64,000 bases of DNA from NCBI RefSeq assembly GCF_023283985.1, contig NZ_JAKIKU010000008.1, positions 62,001 to 126,000 of the forward strand, given 5' to 3'. Numbering within the stretch: the first letter of the stretch is position 1; each line of letters starts with the position of its first letter. The notes beneath the pieces are model-generated. The model was not told where the DNA came from. It saw only the letters and a list, made by a program, of their open reading frames with translations, and searched no databases. Both the position numbers and the translations under genes were made by a program. Of the stretch, positions 58,788 through 64,000 are shown in pieces. Origin of the DNA: Shewanella electrodiphila. GTDB taxonomy: Bacteria; Pseudomonadota; Gammaproteobacteria; Enterobacterales; Shewanellaceae.

Positions 58788-61700
58788 TACACAGTCTCCT
58801 TGTTAGCTCGTTGGCTTAATCGTTCTGCCAGAGGATTACTTTTAGGCTTAACCACTTGCAGTTTTCGGGTTTGTTTATTGATAATATAGCGGTTAGCAAA
58901 CAAGTTAAGCACTTCAGATTCTGGGTTAGGGAAGGCGCCCAAAACACTGATATTGTTATTCACACAAGCATCAAAAATCTTCTTCACATTGGTGTGATGC
59001 AAAGTGCCTAATTCATCAATTGGCCAATGAATAGTGACATCTGCTTTACCGCGTAATAAGCGCGTAAATGCCAATAAGAACTTACACAAGATTAAGTAAG
59101 CCATACCATGACTTGATGACTCATTAAGCTGTCTATCGGTGCGGATAATCAAATCGCTATTGCCTTCTTTTAGGCGCAATTCAATTTCCAGTAATTTAGC
59201 AATACCACCAGATAATGCTGAGCGACCAATGATGTCTAATGCTCGGCGCATACTTGAGGTGTAATGCTCATCAGGCAATTGGCTAAAACCATCCGCTTTC
59301 CATTGTTTAAAGGCTTTCACGAACACTTCTAATTCTGGCCAGAACTCTAACTCACTAATACGTGAACGAATTCTCACTGCCGACTCTGAAACACCATCAA
59401 GGAATAACTCTTCGCCGACTTCGCGAGTAATCCGCGCGCTTTGTGAGGCAATACGGCGATCGATATCGGCGAGCACATCATAATAAGCGGTTAAATCGAT
59501 ACCAAAAATACGCCCTTGCTCACGAATAGCCATCAGTGATTGCGGCACCATCACATTCAGCAGTTGCTCAAGTTGCGGCACTAACTTACGGTAATCCAGT
59601 AAACGGATCCCTTTATCGTTAGTAAAGCTCGACTCATCCCGAGCACGCTCCCAAAACTCAGCTAAACTCGAACCGGATTTACTGACAATCACCGAGTCAA
59701 AGTGTTCAACATATTGCTTTACTGAACCCAATAAATAGTCACGTTGCAGAAGTAACTCTTCACCTTGTCTTAAGCGTTCGCCAATACTGCCATCAGCTTC
59801 ATCTTTACTAGGTGGTAGTTTCAATTCCGCTAATTTGCGCATCACTGCACGTAATTTAGTTAAGTTTTCGGATGCATCGACTTGCGCAGCATCTGAAGCT
59901 TTTTTCTTGGTTTCAAGCTGCTGTTTACGTTGCTTCACATCTGCTGTTTTATTTGCAAGCTGCTGCTCTAACTCTAGTGCGGCTTGTTTGACTTTAGATA
60001 AGTCGGTTTGCAGTTTAGGTTTAGTGATCATCCATGCATTTTGATACCAATGGTCATAACGCAACACATCACTTCGACGTTTTTCAGCGTTACTGATTTG
60101 GCTTTCTAATTCACGGATGTTTCCTTTAAGCGCAACAATCGCTGCTTCATCGACACCGCGAGATTTAAGCTCGTTCTTGTACCAAGTATCACAAGCTTTC
60201 TGTTCTTGTTTGGCGTTACTGCGGCGAGTCTCAATATTGGCTTTGATTTGCCCCAGTTGGTTATCCAGTGCGCCAACCACATCTTGCCAGTAAGCATTTT
60301 TTTCCATTCGCGCTTCAAGCGCTTGTTCTTTTTGCTCTGATAACCAAGCTAAATGGTGATTATGTTGCTGCTTAAGTTCGTTATCTAACTGAATAAGACG
60401 CTTGCTTGCATGGGCTTTTCTATCAGCCAAAGCTTGATTGATTTGCTCTTGAGTACTGCGTTTTTCATCAAATAAACGCCTAACATCTTCACGACTATTT
60501 TTATAAGCTGTGCGGGCAAAGGTAAGCTCTTTATTAAGATTATCGAGCTCATCGTTGATGGCAACCAGCTGATCTTCGTGCTCAGCTTTAAGCTCTTCAG
60601 CTTGGGCTAAAGCATCTTCAGCTTTATTGAGCCTTAAACGCAAGTCTTGTTCAGAGGCGGCATAATCTGGCACCTCAATCGCTTTAAGATCTAAGCCAAT
60701 ACCAAATAACGACTCGTCATTATTTCCTGAAACACTTGGATGTAAGTCTGTTCGATGGAGTAATTCTGGCGCAATCACTTTACCAAAACTTTGCTCCCAG
60801 CCCGGTGACTCTTTGCGTAGAAACTCAAGTAAAGTATGTGACTGAGGAAATAAAACCCCTTTAACATCATCCACATCGCTTAGTCGCTCATTTACTCGAA
60901 CACTGGCGATGCGTAATGCTTCGCTGACTTGATCGCGCTTTGCTCTGAGCTTGCGTTCATCACTCGATAAACGATCGACTTTTTGATTACATATTTCTTG
61001 CTCTTCATCGGCGCGACTAATTCGTTCATCGAATACCGCCAGCGTCATTTTTTCTTCTTCGGTATACGTCACGCCATCAATCTGATGACTTAATTCACCG
61101 CGAGTTAATTTGAGTTGGTACTCTTGTTCAGCAAATGCCGCTTTACCAGCATCGGTTTTATCACGCCATAAATTCTCTAGTGCCGCTAAATCTTCTGACG
61201 ACGCTTCACGCTGACTATCGCGGTTTTCACGCGCTTCATCTTGCTCTTCATGAAGAGATTCCAGCTCACGGTGCAGTTGCTCTGCAATTTTGCTGCGACG
61301 AGAACTGTAAGCTGCTTCAATATCTTGGTGCTTTTCAGTTTGTAGCTTATGGCGCTCTGTGAGGTTTTCTAAATCACTGCGCCAATTATCCAAACTGTCT
61401 AAATCAGCTTTAGCTTGCTCAATATTGGCATTTAAAAAGCCTTCGTATTGATCTTCAATGGCATCCAGTTCAGCTTCATACTTACGTGTGTCACCTTGCG
61501 CAAAAGATAACTCCTGACTGATCTCATCACGTGCTTCTTTCCACTCTTCATCTAATAATCTCAGCTGTAAACTGGCATCTTTAGATTCATTTTGATTGAT
61601 ATCTTGTCTCTCGGCTTCAAAGGTTTCATCTGCGCGATAACCTTTAGCCAATGTCCCTAAACGCAATTCAGCGCTCAGTAACTGGTTAAATTCTTGTTCT

Positions 61701-62461
61701 AATTTCTCAAACTCTGGGCGAATTTGTTCAAAGCCTTGTACCAACTGGCTTTCACGGATCCAATTCTCGACACGCTGCGGATTAAGGCGAGACGTTGGCG
61801 AATTAACTCCGTCTTCTTCTAAAATAGCCGCAACCATCGACTTAACGGTTTCCATTTTTCCTTCTTTGGAATGGACCGCTTTAGCAAGTTTCTCTATATG
61901 ACGTAATGAATATTCACTGTCACACAATGAAAAGTGATGCGCATAGGTGCGTAACTCACCTTTATTACCACCTGTAGTTAATAAACTGCGATCGTGTTGG
62001 ATAATCGCGCGATATTCACGGGTGTTCAGTAGATTAGTATGAGTGACTTGAGCACGTTTCATTTCTCGGCCAAGTTCAGCCATGGTATGACAAATAATTG
62101 TATCGCCATTACGGTTTTTAACGTAATCATCTAACTCGAAGCCTTTAGCAATAAAGCGATAGTTAACGCCTTTGCCGTCACCAGCTGACGCCATAACCGC
62201 TTGATACAACTTGCCATCACTCTTTTGATACTCATAAATGATATAGCTTGAATCGTGAGGTAAGTACCAACGCTCGAAACTGTCACGGGTAGAAGGAACA
62301 ACGCGGCTTGGGTATTCGCCATAAAACACGGGAACCAGTCGCTGTAACGTGGTTTTACCCGACGCATTGGTACCACAAATATTAGTGTGTCCATCTAATT
62401 GAAGTTCTACTACACCTGGGAGGTGAGTATTAATTAACACGATTCTGATCAAGCTTGGCAT
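58787..62461 (-). CDS. SMC/condensin-like ATPase (MksB / DUF3584 type)
   Basis: The 1224-residue protein has an SMC layout. The N-terminal Walker A is G-T-N-A-S-G-K-T-T at residues 30-38. Long coiled-coil arms run from about 260 to 520 and 620 to 950. A globular hinge-like region lies around 530-620. The C-terminal head has a signature-like SSSHG (1115-1119) and Walker B with Asp1149-Glu1150 in WPIDELG. This resembles condensin-like ATPases of the MksB/DUF3584 group more than Smc or RecN. It leads a three-gene overlapping operon with no JetD/MksG nuclease beside it. It may organise chromosomal DNA or act against foreign DNA; both are inference. Confidence 0.78.
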   Translation of the reverse strand: MPSLIRIVLINTHLPGVVELQLDGHTNICGTNASGKTTLQRLVPVFYGEYPSRVVPSTRDSFERWYLPHDSSYIIYEYQKSDGKLYQAVMASAGDGKGVNYRFIAKGFELDDYVKNRNGDTIICHTMAELGREMKRAQVTHTNLLNTREYRAIIQHDRSLLTTGGNKGELRTYAHHFSLCDSEYSLRHIEKLAKAVHSKEGKMETVKSMVAAILEEDGVNSPTSRLNPQRVENWIRESQLVQGFEQIRPEFEKLEQEFNQLLSAELRLGTLAKGYRADETFEAERQDINQNESKDASLQLRLLDEEWKEARDEISQELSFAQGDTRKYEAELDAIEDQYEGFLNANIEQAKADLDSLDNWRSDLENLTERHKLQTEKHQDIEAAYSSRRSKIAEQLHRELESLHEEQDEARENRDSQREASSEDLAALENLWRDKTDAGKAAFAEQEYQLKLTRGELSHQIDGVTYTEEEKMTLAVFDERISRADEEQEICNQKVDRLSSDERKLRAKRDQVSEALRIASVRVNERLSDVDDVKGVLFPQSHTLLEFLRKESPGWEQSFGKVIAPELLHRTDLHPSVSGNNDESLFGIGLDLKAIEVPDYAASEQDLRLRLNKAEDALAQAEELKAEHEDQLVAINDELDNLNKELTFARTAYKNSREDVRRLFDEKRSTQEQINQALADRKAHASKRLIQLDNELKQQHNHHLAWLSEQKEQALEARMEKNAYWQDVVGALDNQLGQIKANIETRRSNAKQEQKACDTWYKNELKSRGVDEAAIVALKGNIRELESQISNAEKRRSDVLRYDHWYQNAWMITKPKLQTDLSKVKQAALELEQQLANKTADVKQRKQQLETKKKASDAAQVDASENLTKLRAVMRKLAELKLPPSKDEADGSIGERLRQGEELLLQRDYLLGSVKQYVEHFDSVIVSKSGSSLAEFWERARDESSFTNDKGIRLLDYRKLVPQLEQLLNVMVPQSLMAIREQGRIFGIDLTAYYDVLADIDRRIASQSARITREVGEELFLDGVSESAVRIRSRISELEFWPELEVFVKAFKQWKADGFSQLPDEHYTSSMRRALDIIGRSALSGGIAKLLEIELRLKEGNSDLIIRTDRQLNESSSHGMAYLILCKFLLAFTRLLRGKADVTIHWPIDELGTLHHTNVKKIFDACVNNNISVLGAFPNPESEVLNLFANRYIINKQTRKLQVVKPKSNPLAERLSQRANKETV

Positions 62462-62791
62462 TGGAGTCCTTTTGCGCAGTCAGCTAAAGCTACAAACTAG
62501 ATTTTAAGGCACTTTTTAAGCGCTTTTCTTATGAGCTTGGCTTATGATTTTTTACCTATTGGTAATAAGTTAAATCAAAGCGATGAATGAAGCAATTTCG
62601 CCGATTATAATGTTTGAGATAATACGCTAACAAGACGAAAAGTGGCGCCTAACAAAGCAGCAAACAGTGATGTTTAATTCATTTATTCCTAATGGAATAA
62701 GCGATATTCCAAATAGCGCAACCAGCTTTGATAGAATGGGGGATATTTATCTCTGTACATTGCTCATCAATCAATAGGTTTCCCTTTTCGT
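62462..62791. other. Divergent promoter region between the SMC-like operon and the barrel protein gene
   Basis: About 330 bases without a gene. It must hold the promoters of both divergent units. No clear operator or RNA is seen. Confidence 0.4.
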
Positions 62792-63487
62792 ATGGCAAAA
62801 TCTCATTTACTCACATCATTTTCAATTTTGTGTACGCTACCTGCTTCTTTGCTAGCTACCGCTGACGAAAAGCACCATGAAGATCCGACTAAAATTGTCA
62901 CTAAAGCGGGTGTCGGCTATAACGATCAATTTACCTTTTCGGGATCTATTGGCCTTGATGCTACGCGAATGGTAAACGCACGCATTAATGATGATGGCAG
63001 TGAATGGCGCATTGGCGGTTCTTGGTTATTTGATTTTGGTATTGTGAACTTTAACTTTAATCGCAATGAATACGACAATGATGCGAGCTCTAACGGTTAT
63101 AGTGTGGGTACATTTATTCCATTGAGTTATTTCGGTTTTACCCCTGGTGGCTGGCAAATATTTCCTATGGCCGGCTACAACTATACCGATGGCGACATTG
63201 CCGAAGAAGACGTTATAGATGATAACGGCTTTATTTTAGTTCCTAAAACCAGCCATGGTGCATATCTTGGCGCTTTTGCGATGAAGCCTCTCGGAGAAAG
63301 TTGGACCTTAATGGCATTTGGCGGTGGCGCTGCTGGTAGTGACAGTTATTCTAGCTATTGGGCTGGCGGCGGTGCGAGTTATAAAATTAATCAGCAGCAA
63401 TCATTTAACTTTTATGGCTTTATCTCTGAGAGTGACTACGGAAAAACCAATAAAATCGGGATTTCTTATACTTATCAATTTGAGTAA
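62792..63487 (+). CDS. Putative outer-membrane beta-barrel protein
   Basis: The 231-residue protein has a signal peptide (cleavage near LLATA, residue 24). The mature part alternates polar and hydrophobic residues with many aromatic and Gly residues, as in small beta-barrels. Examples are FGIVNFNFNRNEY, GWQIFPMAGYNYTD and a C-terminal IGISYTYQFE strand. The ending is close to, but not exactly, the Phe-terminated outer-membrane signature. No family name is certain. It is monocistronic with a strong terminator. Confidence 0.7.
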   Translation: MAKSHLLTSFSILCTLPASLLATADEKHHEDPTKIVTKAGVGYNDQFTFSGSIGLDATRMVNARINDDGSEWRIGGSWLFDFGIVNFNFNRNEYDNDASSNGYSVGTFIPLSYFGFTPGGWQIFPMAGYNYTDGDIAEEDVIDDNGFILVPKTSHGAYLGAFAMKPLGESWTLMAFGGGAAGSDSYSSYWAGGGASYKINQQQSFNFYGFISESDYGKTNKIGISYTYQFE

Positions 63488-63534
63488 AATGTTTTCTGAG
63501 GTTTTGTTTACTTTTATCTCAAAACCTATGATCA

Positions 63535-63560
63535 AAAAAGCCACCTGACGGTGGCTTTTT
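63535..63560. terminator. Terminator after the barrel protein gene
   Basis: A perfect 11-bp stem (AAAAAGCCACC / GGTGGCTTTTT) with a four-base TGAC loop. It can serve both convergent genes. Confidence 0.92.
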
Positions 63561-63648
63561 AGTGACTGTTTTTTGCTACTATTTTTAAAGGCTGTTTTTT
63601 ATGACTAATTTTTAGTAACTGTGAATTTATCCTACTGCTTATATTTCG

Positions 63649-64000
63649 TTAGAGCTTAAACTGAGAGGTCGCACTTTGAAGCTCGTCAGAGAAACCTAAT
63701 AAGCCTTCTGATACATCTTGTACTTCAGCAAGGATATCTAAAGTTTGAACAAATGAAGCATTCATTTCAACCACGTTATGACTCACTTGCGCCGCAACCG
63801 CTGATTGCTGTTCTGTCGCCGCGGCAATATGGGTGTTCATGGTATTAATACTGACAATCTGTTCTTGAATTGACTTAAGCACATCGCCAGTTTCACGGGC
63901 ATGTTTCTCATTGTCTGATGCTTTACCAATAGCGACATCCATGGTGCTAACCGAAGATTCAGCCGCCACTTTTAAACGCGATAGCACTTCGCGAATCTCT
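63649..64000 (-). CDS. Methyl-accepting chemotaxis protein, C-terminal fragment
   Basis: Only the last 117 or so residues are in the window; the frame stays open to the right edge (it reads EIREVLSRLK from 63999). The visible part is the descending arm of the signalling coiled coil, with the methylation-helix segment HIAAATEQQSAVAAQVSHNV. It ends SATSQFKL without a C-terminal pentapeptide for CheR. The sensor, membrane and hairpin-tip regions are outside. Family role: relays ligand binding to CheA and flagellar rotation. Confidence 0.85.
   Translation of the reverse strand, partial: EIREVLSRLKVAAESSVSTMDVAIGKASDNEKHARETGDVLKSIQEQIVSINTMNTHIAAATEQQSAVAAQVSHNVVEMNASFVQTLDILAEVQDVSEGLLGFSDELQSATSQFKL

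Noticed and set aside
56302..62791. Complete Wadjet defence system
   Set aside because: The SMC-like trio is present, but no JetD/MksG nuclease gene occurs on either side within the visible intergenic regions, so I do not call it Wadjet.

Overview
The window is a chromosomal stretch from a gammaproteobacterium, most likely Shewanella or a close relative. This rests on the gene content (ArcA, NapA/NapB, YgfZ, RsmC, LysC with a lysine riboswitch, the sprT-endA-rsmE-gshB order, a CsgD-like regulator beside a curlin-repeat gene), the moderately AT-rich composition and the gammaproteobacterial protein lengths. There are no rRNA or tRNA genes, no insertion sequences, no prophage genes and no CRISPR array. 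Nearly all of it reads as core or lineage-specific chromosome rather than a mobile island.

Layout. 1-4.1 kb: the N-terminus of a secreted subtilisin-type protease, a large stand-alone curlin-repeat protein facing a CsgD-like LuxR regulator, and a YjdF-type membrane protein. 4.2-6.6 kb: serA and ygfZ. 6.7-13.1 kb: a 1768-residue hybrid sensor kinase followed in the same operon by a REC/HD-GYP response regulator, probably a c-di-GMP phosphodiesterase. 13.4-17.9 kb: an overlapping three-gene operon for an FtsX-type ABC exporter and an AttH-like lipoprotein. 18.4-21.5 kb: napA and napB with no napD, napC or napGH beside them. 21.5-25.4 kb: a GNAT acetyltransferase, katG and a Dps-type ferritin. 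25.8-32.9 kb: a second-type EF-G and a 1519-residue single-chain biotin-dependent carboxylase with a divergent LysR gene.

33-41.4 kb: a secreted pyroglutamyl-peptidase-like protein whose expected catalytic Cys is Ser, then sprT, endA, rsmE, gshB, an alkaline phosphatase and rsmC. 41.5-48.9 kb: a FapA/DUF342 protein, a small companion, an M50 membrane protease, a heptanucleotide repeat array, an aspartoacylase-like enzyme, and lysC. lysC is preceded by a lysine riboswitch, a hairpin that hides a ribosome binding site, and a 21-codon leader ORF that overlaps its start. 49.5-56.3 kb: arcA with a long leader region, a 31-codon membrane peptide coupled to a dipeptidyl-peptidase gene, fbp, a thioredoxin-like lipoprotein and a dicarboxylate symporter. 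56.9-62.5 kb: a tightly overlapping three-gene SMC/condensin-like operon with no nuclease gene beside it. 62.8-64 kb: an outer-membrane beta-barrel protein and the C-terminus of a chemotaxis receptor.

Themes. Anaerobic and redox physiology recurs (ArcA, NapAB, KatG/Dps), as do surface and biofilm functions (curlin repeat protein, CsgD-like regulator, HD-GYP output). Short tandem repeats have expanded at several places: 7-bp units between genes at 21.5 and 45.0 kb, 9-bp units at 25.5 kb, and in-frame 15-bp units inside two neighbouring genes at 16.0 and 17.1 kb. The best candidates for undescribed biology are the SMC-like operon, the giant curlin-repeat protein, the Cys-to-Ser peptidase-like protein and the layered leader of lysC.
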